This document shows positions 22,328 to 33,099 of a stretch of 64,000 bases of DNA, one piece after another (the first letter of the stretch is position 1; every line of letters begins with the position of its first letter). The DNA is taken from assembly GCA_933228675.1 (NCBI GenBank), contig OW121741.1, positions 138,287,858-138,351,857 of the forward strand, given 5' to 3'. This DNA is from Stomorhina lunata (Eukaryota; Arthropoda; Insecta; Diptera; Rhiniidae). A model generated the notes under the pieces. The model saw nothing but the letters and a program-made list of their open reading frames with translations, ran no database searches and was not told the DNA's origin. The position numbers and the translations under genes are program-made.

Positions 22328-22507
22328 TAATCGGTCTAGTCCGACTTTAACAATACTCTACACGACTAAGGTAAAATGCCCAAATATTAAGAAGTTCCTA
22401 AGTCTTAGTGACATCATATATTAAATTGCATCATATGTTTTGTTAAGTAATTTTCGACAATGGGTCCAATATAGGATCTAGGGTCAAATATGGAGCTTTA
22501 GGATTAT
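22328..22507 (+). mobile_element. Decayed end of the 'B' dispersed element
   Basis: Sequence from GGTCTAGTCCGAC through ACGACTAAGGT to GGATCTAGGGTCAAATATGGA tracks 36424-36600 of element B (TCTAGTCCGACC, CACTAAGGTC, GAGAGCTAGGGTGAAATGTGGA). It leads directly into the minisatellite array, and part of it is reused inside that array. Confidence 0.6.
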
Positions 22508-24340
22508 ACAAAATACTAAATTTTTCTATAGAAAATTTTCGATACAAAATTTTTCTGTAGAAAATTTTCGATACAAAATTTTTCTATAGAAAATTTTCGA
22601 TACAAAATTTTTCTATAGAAAATTTTCGATACAAAATTTTTCTATAGAAAATTTTCGATACAAAATTTTTCTATAGAAAATTTTCGGTACAAAATTTTTC
22701 TATAGAAAATTTTCGGTACAAAATTTTTCTATAGAAAATTTTCGGTACAAAATTTTTCTATAGAAAATTTTCGGTACAAAATTTTTCTATAGAAAATTTT
22801 CGGTACAAAATTTTTCTATAGAAAAATTTTGGTACAAAATCTTTCTATAGAAAATTTTCGATACAAAATTTTTCTATAGAAAATTTTCGATACAAAATTT
22901 TTCTATAGAAAATTTTCGATACAAAATTATTCTATAGAAAATTTTCGATACAAAATTTTTCTATAGAAAATTATCGAAACAAAATTTTTCTATAGAAAAT
23001 TATCGAAACAAAATTTTTCTATAGAAAATTATCGAAACAAAATTTTTCTATAGAAAATTATCGAAACAAAATTTTTCTATAGAAAATTGTTGGTTAAGTA
23101 ATTTCCGACAATGGGTCCAATATAGGATCTAGGGTCAAATATGGAACTTTAGGTTTGTACAAAATACTAAATTTTTTATAAAAAATTTTCGATACAAAAT
23201 TTTTCTATAGAAAATTTTCGGTACAAAATTGTACTATAGAAAATTTTCGGTACAAAATTTTTCTATAGAAAATTTTCGGTACAAAATTTTTCTATAGAAA
23301 ATTTTCGGTACAAAATTTTTCTATAGAAAATTTTCGGTACAAAATTTTTCTATAGAAAATTTTCGGTACAAAATTTTTCTATAGAAAATTTTCGATACAA
23401 AATTTTTCTATAGAAAATTTTCGATACAAAATTATTCTATAGAAAATTTTCGATACAAAATTTTTCTATAGAAAATTATCGAAACAAAATTTTTCTATAG
23501 AAAATTATCGAAACAAAATTTTTCTATAGAAAATTATCGAAACAAAATTTTTCTATAGAAAATTGTTGGTTAAGTAATTTCCGACAATGGGTCCAATATA
23601 GGATCTAGGGTCAAATATGGAACTTTAGGTTTGTACAAAATACTAAATTTTTTATAAAAAATTTTCGATACAAAATTTTTCTATAGAAAATTTTCGGTAC
23701 AAAATTGTACTATAGAAAATTTTCGGTACAAAATTGTACTATAGAAAATTTTCGGTACAAAATTTTTCTATAGAAAATTTTCGGTACAAAATTTTTCTAT
23801 AGAAAATTTTCGGTACAAAATTTTTCTATAGAAAATTTTCGATACAAAATTTTTCTATAGAAAATTTTCTATACAAAATTTTTCTATAGAAAATTTGCTA
23901 TACAAAATTTTTCTATAAAAAATTTTCGATACAAAATTTTTCTATAGAAAATTTTCGATACAAAATTTTTCTATAGAAAATTTTTGATACAAAATTTTTC
24001 TATAGAAAATTTTCGATACAAAATTTTTTTATAGAAAATTTTCGATACAAAATTTTTCTATAGAACATTTTCGATACAAAATTTTTCTATAGAAAATTTT
24101 CGATACAAAATTTTTCTATAGAAAATTTTCGATACAAAATTTTTCTATAGAAAATTTTCGATACAAAATTTTTCTATAGAAAATTTTCGATACAAAATTT
24201 TTCTATAGAAAATTTTCGATACAAAATTTTGCTATAGAAAATTTTCGGTACAAAATTTTTCTATAGAAAATTTTCGGTACAAAATTTTTCTATAGAAAAT
24301 TTTCGGTACAAAATTTTTCTATAGAAAATTTTCTATAAAA
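22508..24340 (+). repeat. 29 bp minisatellite array with 476 bp higher-order repeat
   Basis: About 57 units of 29 bp contain CTATAGAAAATTTTCGATAC and AAAATTTTT; GATA, GGTA and GAAA subtypes are blocked together. The array is interrupted by a seed of about 80 bp (GGTTAAGTAATTTCCGACAA...) beginning at 23091 and 23567, 476 bp apart; a version of the seed at 22441 belongs to the adjoining element remnant. The order of subtypes is repeated between seeds, so the segment was duplicated as a block. Confidence 0.95.
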
Positions 24341-24466
24341 AAGTGATCAATAGAAAAGCAATGAATTCGTGCCATCTGTTGTCATATATACGCATTAATT
24401 GAGTTTTTTATTCTACAGCCAATTTTCTTGTTTTTGCATCGACTGCGTGTAAATGTTTTAGTATTT

Positions 24467-24485
24467 AGCGCCGACGGAGGGCGCT
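24467..24485. other. Short GC hairpin
   Basis: AGCGCC and GGCGCT are perfect complements around a 7 base loop. GGCGCTGTG, which starts in the second arm, recurs inverted at the head of the tRNA-like sequence ending at 24691, so the two may bound one SINE-like insertion. Confidence 0.4.
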
Positions 24486-24538
24486 GTGATAATTTATAAT
24501 TTTTATAGAAATTAACAGTTACAGACATTTATGTTGCC

Positions 24539-24691
24539 GTGACAGGGATTCGAACCCAAATACAAATTGTAATGTTGATGCTTAGTAGTCAATATGCTTA
24601 CCAATTAAGTATGACTGGGACTCGAACCCAAGCACAAATTGTAATGTTGATGCTTAGTAGTCGACATGCTAATCAATTAAGCCACAGCGCC
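24539..24691 (-). mobile_element. Tandem tRNA-like pair (SINE or tRNA pseudogene dimer)
   Basis: Read on the minus strand, 24691-24613 starts GGCGCTGTGGCTTAATTG (A-box-like) and ends with GGGTTCGAGTCCC (B-box). A second, highly similar unit (24612-24539) has TTAATTGGTAAGCAT and GGGTTCGAATCCC. Between the boxes both share GACTACTAAGCATCAAC and ACAATTTGT. The acceptor arms do not pair convincingly, so a functional tRNA is unlikely; the head-to-tail duplication of an RNA polymerase III-type promoter is clear. Confidence 0.65.
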
Positions 24692-24699
24692 TACAGTCA

Positions 24700-26870
24700 T
24701 CTATACCGAAGGACATCTTTGGAATGAATCAGAAAGTAATTCTGGGTGGATTGGTATCAGTCCTATATTTCTTACTATTCCCACCTCTGATGGTGTAGGG
24801 TATACAAATTTCAAATAAATGAAAAGGAAGTTCCTGGCTGATCCGGCTGCAGTTACATTTTATTGCGATCGTGTTTAAAAGATTGTGTTGGTTATGGCTT
24901 GAAGTTTGTTTGTATCTTGTGTTCGTCGCGATCATTTTAAACCTGACACTAGCTGGCTGGCTTGCAGAATGGATCTAGAGATGTAAGATTGACTCGCACA
25001 CAAAACACCGACCGAAGGCAGGAGGAAAATTGTTTAGCTAACTAACTAAGCTGGCATGTAAGGTAGTGGCTAAAGGATTTTTTAATTGCTGACCATGTTG
25101 TTCGATCTAAAGATCTCAGTATGATCACAAATAACTTGCAACAAATTCACAAACATACAGACGGACAGACATGCGAATAGATAGAGAGACATTCTCATAC
25201 ACAAACACTTGAGTGAGTAGTTTTCATATTATGGTCATACAATCGCTTGTTTAATCATTCATTTGGAATGGCATTTTAAAAATGCACCGCTTTTGTTTAC
25301 CGCAAAACCGAGCGAGCAAAGGCAGCAGCATCAGCAGCGGTATTTGTATTATCAGTACAATAATAACAAGAGCAGCAACAATCATTTGCAACAGATGTGC
25401 TTTTCGCGGAGTAAGTAGCCACCATGGCTTAGGCTATGGTGTTGAGCTTTTGCGCATTTCGCGTTGCACATGCGCAGGACAGACAGACGTTCAACATACA
25501 CATAATTGTAAGAGTATGTATGTTTTGGAAGTGGCATTATCTTTTCAGCAGCCACACATAATAAACGCTTATAAGTATTTATACTAACTTCAAATAAAGC
25601 CCAGAATGAGGCAGAAAGTTGCGTTCACACAGCTTCGCGTTTAAAAAAAAAGTTTAAAAAAAAGTTTTTTGTTTTGTCTTTGAAAATTCCTCAAATGTCA
25701 AAGTGAAACGTTTAAAAATCTCATAAAATGATTGTGGCAAATTCAACTAAACATACGTTGCACATTCTGCCATTCAGGCATTGAGGCAGTCAGCCAAAAC
25801 ATTTGTGCCACCAGCTCCCTCAAAAACTCATGTGTGCAAGATAACGAACATCTGTCCGTATGTGTCTTTGGGTTAAAGCATCCATCCATCCGTCTGTCTG
25901 TCTGTCTGCCCGTCTTTCTGTGTTTATTTTTGTTACGGAAATCTCAGTTTGTTGCTGCGGCCGCTGCTCATTTCTTTGGCAAATGGGAAAGGAAATGCTT
26001 TATATCAATTAGTTGAGCACTAATTATTGCAATACCTTGTAACATATTTTTTCGTATTTTTCTTCTCTTCTGTTGTACTCATTCCTTTTGACTTTATATC
26101 GCCATTAAAACTATTCGCAAATGTTGCTACTTTGCTACCTTTCTGTTGCTGCTTGAATGCAGTTTGCTTTTGGTAGCTGCATTCATGGTATTTTGCACTT
26201 ACATGGGAAATAAGCGAGATTTCTCTTTAGAGATCCTGGATTTTGTTAAGGATCGCTTGTTGTCCACAATCTTTCTCACTATCTTTTGTGCTTTACAAGT
26301 GGCTATTTGTTGGGTTTATTGCTAACAAATTGTAGGCGAATTGGATTTTTTTGCTTATGGCGGGTGTTATAAGGAAAAAATAAATATTTCTTATTTAAAG
26401 TCTATTAACATTTTTAAAAGTTTTTTGACCACAAAGATGTTTTATATACATATATAATATGTGATAAAATTTGTTTGTGTTATGTAATTGCTACCCTGCC
26501 TTTTTTCAAAATCTTTGATACTGAAACACGGTTATTAGCTTTCATATTGATCCATATTTCTATCAACTTAAAGCTCCTAGGTCTCCACTATCAGTTAACC
26601 AGATATATGAAGTTCTATTGCTTCTATGACTGTTATTATTTAAACGAAAGCGCTAAATAAGAAAATTCCTCTAACCTGTAAAATAGGAATGTTTTTATGT
26701 ATATTTTTTGCATGTCGCTTAACTTTCCTTTTTATACCTTATGAATTTGCTTTGAGTTGGAAGCTAGCTTTTAAAGGTTTAAGCTATATACCAGTAAAAA
26801 AATGCAGTATATGTATATTAATTTTTGTAGCTTATTTGGTAAGTATGTCGTTTACTAATCATTAACATAT
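24700..26870. other. Unique island, no confident gene
   Basis: The most GC-balanced stretch of the window. It contains CAG/CAA-rich segments (about 25320-25400), a GTCT run near 25893-25910, GATC-rich sites near 24925, 25100 and 25130, and an imperfect TGCATTC hairpin near 26154-26187. Frames at 25282-25587 and 25732-26016 lack recognisable domains. This kind of sequence is typical of fly intronic or regulatory DNA, but nothing specific can be claimed. Confidence 0.45.
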
Positions 26871-26879
26871 AAAAATACT

Positions 26880-29150
26880 GAAAATTTGAAATTTTTTCAA
26901 AAATATTGCTTTTTATAGGAATTTTTTCAAAAATTTACATTTTATAGGAAATTTTTCAAAAATTTACTTTTTATAGGAAATTTTTCAAAAATTTACTTTT
27001 TATAGGAAATTTTTCAAAAATTTACTTTTTATAGGAAATTTTTCAAAAATTTACTTTTTATAGGAAATTTTTCAAAAATTTACTTTTTATAGGAAATTTT
27101 TCAAAAATTTACTTTTTATAGGAAATTTTTCAAAAATTTACTTTCTATAGGAAATTTTTCAAAAATTTACTTTTTATAGGAAATTTTTCAAAAATTTACT
27201 TTTTATAGGAAATTTTTCAAAAATTTACTTTTTATAGGAAATTTTTCAAAAATTTACTTTTTATAGGAAATTTTTCAAAAATTTACTTTTTATAGGAAAT
27301 TAACTTTTTATAGGAATTTTTTCAAATATTTACTTTTTATAGGAAATTTTTCAAAAATTTACTTTTTATAGCAAATTTTTAAAAAATTTACTTTTTATAA
27401 GAAATTTATTAAAAATTTATTTTTTATAGGAAATTTTTCAAAAATTTACTTTTTATAGCTAAATTTTTAAAAATTTTGCTTATTATAGGAAATTTTTCAA
27501 AAATTTACTTTTTATAGGAAATTTTTCAAAAATTTACTTTTTATAGGAAATTTTTCAAAAATTTACTTTTTATAGGAAATTTTTCAAAAATTTACTTTTT
27601 ATAGGAAATTTTTCAAAAATTTACTTTTTATAGGAAATTTTTCAAAAATTTACTTTTTATAGGAAATTTTTTAAAAATTTACTTTTTATAGGAAATTTTT
27701 CAAAAATTTACTTTTTATAGGAAATTTTTCAAAAATTTACTTTTTATAGGAAATTTTTCAAAAATTTACTTTTTATAGGAATTTTTTCAAAAATTTACCT
27801 TTTATAGGAATTTTTTCAAAAATTTACCATTTATAGGAAAATTTTCAAAAATTTACTTTTTATAGGAAATTTTTAAAAAATTTACTTTTTATATTAATTT
27901 TTTCAAAAATTTACTTTTAATAGGAAATTTTTAAAAAATTTACTTTTTATAGGAAATTTTTCAAAAATTTACTTTTTATAGGAAATTTTTCTAAAATTTA
28001 CTTTTTGAAGGAAATTTTTCAAAAATTTACTTTTATAGGAAATTTTTCTAAAATTTACTTTTATAGGAAATTTTTCAAAAATTTACTTTTATAGGAAATT
28101 TTTCAAAAATTTACTTTTATAGCAAATTTTTCAAAAATTTACTTTTTATAGCAAATTTTTCAAAAATTTACTTTTTATAGCAAATTTTTCAAAAATTTAC
28201 TTTTTATAGGAAATTTTTCAAAAATTTACTTTTTATAGGAAATTTTTCAAAAATTTACATTTTATAGGAAATTTTTAAAAAATTTACTTTTTATAGGAAA
28301 TTTTTCAAAAATTTACTTTTTATAGGAAATTTTTCAAAAATTTACTTTTTATAGGATATTTTTCAAAAATTTACTTTCTATAGGAAATTTTTCAAAAATT
28401 TACTTTTTATAGGAAATTTTTCAAAAATTTACTTTTTATAGGAAATTTTTCAAAAATTTACTTTTTATAGGAAATTTTTCAAAAATTTACTTTTTATAGG
28501 AAATTTTTCAAAAATTTACTTTTTATAGGAAATTTTTCAAAAATTTACTTTTTATAGGAAATTTTTTAAAAATTTACTTTTTATAGGAAATTTTTCAAAA
28601 ATTTACTTTTTATAGGAAATTTTTCAAAAATTTACTTTTTATAGGAAATTTTTCAAAAATTTACTTTTTATAGGAAATTTTTCAAAAATTTACTTTTTAT
28701 AGGAAATTTTTCAAAAATTTACTTTTTATAGGAAATTTTTCAAAAATTTACTTTTTATAGGAAATTTTTCAAAAATTTACTTTTTATAGGAAATTTTTCC
28801 AAATTTTTTTATACAAAAAATTCCTTATTGAAAATTTTTTTATACAACAAATTTTTTATACAAAAAAATTTTTATTACAAAAAATTAATGTGAAAAATTT
28901 TTCTAAATAAGAAATTTTGTATGAAAAAAAATATATGGAACATTTTTCTATTTAAAAAATTGTATATAAAAAATTTTTCTTAACTTTTCTTTACGAAAAA
29001 AATGATATATGGAAATATTATACAAAAAAATTTTCGATAAGAAAAATTAAAATGGAAAATTTCCCTACATAAAATTTTTAAAATTCTTATATAAAAAAAA
29101 TTTAAATTGAAGTTTTAAATAGAAAATTTATAATGGGAATTTAATTTTTT
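26880..29150 (-). repeat. 29 bp minisatellite array
   Basis: Roughly 65 units of 29 bp contain GGAAATTTTTCAAAAATTTA and CTTTTTATA. It is very homogeneous at 26930-27290, 27490-27780 and 28400-28790; between 28000 and 28130 units drop one T (28 bp). From 28800 to 29150 the units decay into TATACAAAAAATTTT-type sequence. Orientation matches the 2-6.8 kb array. Confidence 0.95.
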
Positions 29151-29300
29151 CAGTCGATAATCTGAGCTTTTACCTTTGATTTATAAACATAATTCGTAAT
29201 GATTGTGTTTGTAAGATAGGTAATACTGCGAGGTTTTCGATCTTTCTAAAAGTAGGCTGAAGGTAATACCCTAATCACTCATCAAAACGCTTGGCTTTTA
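29150..29300 (+). mobile_element. Module shared with the hAT-like element
   Basis: The order CGATAATCTGAGC, CATAATTCGTA, TTTTCGATCTTTCT, CCTAATCACTCATCAAAACGC corresponds to 18622-18777 of the hAT-like element (ATTATCTTCGC, CAATAATTCGTA, TTTTCGTTCTATCT, CCTAACCAATCATCGAAACGC). In both places it follows a minisatellite array. No element ends were found around this copy. Confidence 0.6.
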
Positions 29301-29559
29301 TTACATCAATAAATAAATGTCATAGACAGGGATCAAGTGAGAATAAATTTTTCTTTTTGATGAATATTGTTAAGTTTTAGAGTTTGTCCTACGTACTTTT
29401 CGTTTTTCATTGTTCTTATATTGTTAGTTTAAAAGAAAAGGCAAAAAAAGTTACAGAAGTTTTACATAGCCTAATACTCAGTAACCAGTGAAGGTTCCCC
29501 TCATAACTCAGAGGTGAACCGCCGCTTTTTTGAAAATACTTGTTTTTTCAAGTGGGTCT

Positions 29560-29627
29560 GGCCGGGGATTGAACTTGGGACCTCTTGTATGCTGCGCGGA
29601 TGACTAACCTGCTATACCACAGCGGCA
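29560..29627 (-). mobile_element. tRNA-like SINE head or tRNA pseudogene
   Basis: The minus strand reads GCCGCTGTGGTATAGCAGG (A-box-like) and, about 30 bases on, AAGTTCAATCCCCGGCC (B-box-like). Spacing fits a tRNA, but acceptor-arm pairing is poor. A GCCGCT motif recurs inverted at 29521-29526, the same arrangement seen at the other tRNA-like locus. Confidence 0.55.
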
Positions 29628-29839
29628 CACAAAAATATCAGGTAATCCTGATATTTTACAAAAAATTTGCCATTCGTATCACTGAAGAGCCAATTTTATT
29701 CAATCTCTGAATGTGTTCGTACAAATAAAGAAGTTTTTAATGAACGGAAAATTGAAGTATATGTTAACGTATAAATACTTTCCAGATCGTTTTAGTTCAT
29801 ATTTATTTAAAACGTCAACAGAACATCTATGGCTTGGTG

Positions 29840-30054
29840 CTAAAAGGGCCAATGTCAATTTTTTACTGTTTTGAGATAATCATTACATTAGATTTCCTTC
29901 TTTACCCTCTTTTATTTGGCCCCAAAAACTAATCTCTAACTTAACAGAACAGATTTATAAGGGTTCTGAGCTATGTTACTATAAATGTATATGGAAAATA
30001 AAAACCGTAAATAAAATTTCCTCAAAACTATTTTCTTGACATTGGCCCTTTTAG
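29840..30054. repeat. 18 bp inverted repeat pair
   Basis: CTAAAAGGGCCAATGTCA at 29840-29857 is complementary to TGACATTGGCCCTTTTAG at 30037-30054. Beyond the arms, TGGCTTGGTG and TAAGCCACAG also partly pair. The 215 bp span could be a foldback MITE with degraded outer ends. Confidence 0.5.
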
Positions 30055-31275
30055 CATTAAGCCACAGATATATGCAAAGCTTTTGCGGTTTTCTATGGCG
30101 ATGTAAGAAATATTTTACTAGAGAATATCTCCATACAACATCTATGACTACTCTCAAACTACATCTTCTATTTGTGTTAAGCCTTACGGTATTAACACGC
30201 CGCCGATGTAGAATAAAAAATGGATATAGAATAAAAGGTTTAAACACAGATGACACAAATTTACTGTTCCAAAAATAAACGTTGATAATATAAAGCTTTA
30301 TCTCCCATTTTCACCACCTCTAACCTATCTAATATCCGCTTTCCAAAGAAGGTTATAAAATTCGTATATCCAATTTTAAAATTATTATAAAAACGAATAT
30401 TTGTTATCCAATATAAAGCTTTATCTTAGGTGAAGTGAATCCAGAGTCCTCATAAATTTGTACAGGGTGATTAAAAAACTCAAATACCTTTTTGTAAACT
30501 CCAACAGTGATTTTTCAAGTTTATTTATGATATCAATAGCTCCAGTTGGACAAAACTGAGTAATAGCGTCTGTTTCCAGTTCTAGCTCTTTGTACTTGTT
30601 CTTTCCGATTTATGTATATGATTTTTAATTCACAGATTTAAAATTGAAAAGATGTGCAAAAATGAATCTCGCAAATCTCTGTGATCCCTAATATAACCAT
30701 TTCTCAAACATGAACTTAATTTAGTTTTCAATTTTATCAAACTATAAACCAAAACGACATGTTTAATCATGCTGCTTTGGGAGATGAAAACAATGTTATA
30801 CAAAATCACAAAAAAAACGAAATCATTTTATTTTTCTTAACGATTTTCAAGTAATCAATCATCATTCCAAGACAACACTTTTACTGATCAATGAATGCCT
30901 GGCCTGGCCGTGATGCCTGGCAAACTATCTCCCCGTCCGTCCGTCTGTCCGTCGGTTGCCTGATGGTGATTGTTATACGACTATTAAAAATTGTTGTAAA
31001 CTGAACAATGACAACAGCAGGAGCAAAACTAAAATAAAAAAAACAAATCAAAAAAAGCTTTTTAACAAGCTAAACAACACTTGCGACATTACCTGAAGTT
31101 ATGTGAAGAAGTGTTGGCCATAATACTTACTCGTTGTATAGTGTTGCCAAGTGTTGTCGAGCTATTGGATTGAACGTGTGTGGCCCTTTTTCGATATGTT
31201 TTTCTGTTACTCTTGTAATGTGAATGTAATTAACAACACGCAAAAAGTTTGTTACGTATCATTACAATGATTTTG

Positions 31276-31344
31276 TTCCAACTTCATTGTCTGAAGTTGG
31301 AAGCAATTACAAAATCACAAAAAAGAAACAAAAACGAAAAACAT
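31276..31344 (+). repeat. Hairpin plus source of a 62 bp dispersed duplication
   Basis: TTCCAACTTCA (31276-31286) and TGAAGTTGGAA (31292-31302) form a perfect 11 bp stem with a 5 base loop. The 62 bases from 31283 to 31344 occur identically at 34228-34289. The segment ends in an A-rich run. Confidence 0.85.
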
Positions 31345-31839
31345 TTAAAGGTTTTATTGCCATTTTTGGTAGTTCCAACCATGTAATTTACACAAAACTC
31401 ACTTAAAACTGCCAAACGACTACAATAATTACTCAATGATCTGGTGCTGCTTGATCGGGAAGACTAGAATTGTAGATGAATAGATGACCACAGTTTCGCA
31501 GTTTTGACTTCGCAGATAAAAAGTGGGGAGGATATTATTTATACAAAAAAAAAAAAAAAACAACTTGAATTGTATAATTTCCCATACATTATGAATGATA
31601 ATAATAATCATCATCTTAAGAAATTCATTCATCATGGGTGGTCTAGATCGGTTGTAATTAAGTTATTGTATATTGTACATACTCGTATATATTTATAATA
31701 TACATATTGATGGCTTAATATAAAAAAGGCTTAACTCAAGATTTTGTTAATTTACATAAAGGAAAAAAATCGTAAAATTTTAGATACATCACAAATTTTA
31801 ATACAAGTTTTGATAAAAAAAAAGCAATACATGTTATTT

Positions 31840-32710
31840 TTGACCTGCAAAATAGTTAAGTGCCGATATGCAGATTTTGGCTAGAAAATTGCCAATTTTT
31901 GAGATTATATCGAAAACAAACTTAACTTTATGTACATGACAAATCAGTGCTTAAACACTATATAAGTTTTCAATAATTCCGATTATTTAAAATTAACAGT
32001 CACAATTTTGGAACGAAATAAGAAAAAGTAGAAAATTTGTGCACGAGTATACAAAATGTTTGCTACAGAAAAATTTACAATACAAATTTTTTTCTATGAA
32101 AAAATTTCGATTTTAAATTGTTTCTGTAGAAAAATTTTCAATTTAAATTTTTTTCTGTAGAAACATTTTCCATTTAAATTTTTTTTCTATACAAAAATTT
32201 TAACATTCTTTCTGTAGTGAAATTTTCCATTTTAATTTTTTTTAAAGAAAATTTCCTTATGTCTTTATATTTTTTTTGTAAAGAATAATTTTTTATAAAT
32301 TTTTTTTTAATAAAAAATTTTCCATATAAACATTTTTGTATAGAAAAATTTTCTATATAAAATTTTTTTGCAAAAAAAAATTTTCCATATAAAGTTTTTG
32401 TATAAAAAAATTTTCAATACAAGATTTTTTGTAAAGAAGAAGATTTAATAATATTAATAAAAATTTTCATATAAAGATTTTTTGTATAGAACAATTTTCA
32501 ATATAACATTTTTTGTATAAAGAAATTTTCCGTTCGAAATTTGTTCTATAGAAAAATTTTCAATGAAAACTTGTGCTATAGAATAATTTTCAATGAACAT
32601 TTTTTTAATATTCGACTATATTTATGATATATTTTTGGCAATTCCGATTTTTGGCGATTTCTGAAATATTACTGCCGATAATGACGATTTTTCACAAAAA
32701 TGTTGCCCTG
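31840..32710 (-). mobile_element. Second hAT-like element copy, opposite orientation
   Basis: Read on the minus strand it begins CAGGGCAACATTTTTGTG at 32710, matches 17859-17985 of the first copy, carries a degenerate minisatellite (32040-32600), and ends with the block GGAATTATTGAAAACTTATA (about 31963-31982) and GCATATCGGCACTTA (31858-31872), both present at 18880-19090. It lacks the 18.6 kb module. The distal terminus is too decayed to place, so 31840 is approximate. Confidence 0.7.
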
Positions 32711-33024
32711 GGTGCACCACATTTCCTCCAAATTTTTTAAAATGGGATTTAAAATATTTTCTTAATTATCTCTGAAGCGGATCCGTAGCACAACTCATGC
32801 ATCATGAGGAGGTTCAAATCATATTTAAATTGGACAAAAACTAACCATTGGCCACATAAAAGCTAGGTATACCACATTACATGTACTTCCTTAAATAAGC
32901 AGTTTCTAGACAAGTCAGAGTCTTCCAGCCTATGAACTTTTTCTTGTATATTTTCGTCGTATTAGATCTTTAACTCATTGCTCGTTTTTTTTTTGCTTCG
33001 TTACATTTGAGTATTTAACGTTTC
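32711..33024. other. Short unassigned stretch
   Basis: AT-rich sequence between the hAT-like copy and the split LINE fragment. Weak similarity to the LINE near 3110-3170 (CCAG..., TATTTTC) may mean part is decayed LINE. Nothing else is seen. Confidence 0.35.
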
Positions 33025-33075
33025 CGGCACTTTTATCTGTGAGCATGCAGCACTGAGTCTTGTGAGCACGGGTAG
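33025..33075 (-). pseudogene. Small LINE fragment, left of an array
   Basis: TTTTATCTGTGAGCATGCAGCA and the following CTGAGTCTTG parallel 3193-3222 of the intact LINE (GTTTATGCGTGAGCATACAACA...TTGAGTTTTC). The next LINE homology resumes at 34380 from LINE position about 3260, so this copy is split by about 1.3 kb containing a minisatellite array and other sequence. Confidence 0.55.
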
Positions 33076-33099
33076 TTGTCTACTCCTTTACTTTCTAGT

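Larger units (their letters stand above)
29640..31830. other. Unique island, no confident gene
   Basis: Single-copy sequence. It includes a GTCC/GTCT run near 30932-30955 and the source copy of the 62 bp duplication (31283-31344). CTAAAAGGGCCAATGTCA (29840-29857) recurs inverted at 30037-30054 as TGACATTGGCCCTTTTAG, an 18 bp inverted pair. Opposed frames at 29936-30256 and 30036-30278 overlap and look like chance. Confidence 0.45.

Noticed and set aside
24539..24691. Functional tRNA genes
   Set aside because: A- and B-box-like motifs are present, but the acceptor arms do not pair and the units are fused head to tail.
25282..25587. 101-codon plus-strand frame with many Ser/Ile/Cys
   Set aside because: Composition follows CAG/CAA-rich non-coding DNA; no homology I can recognise.
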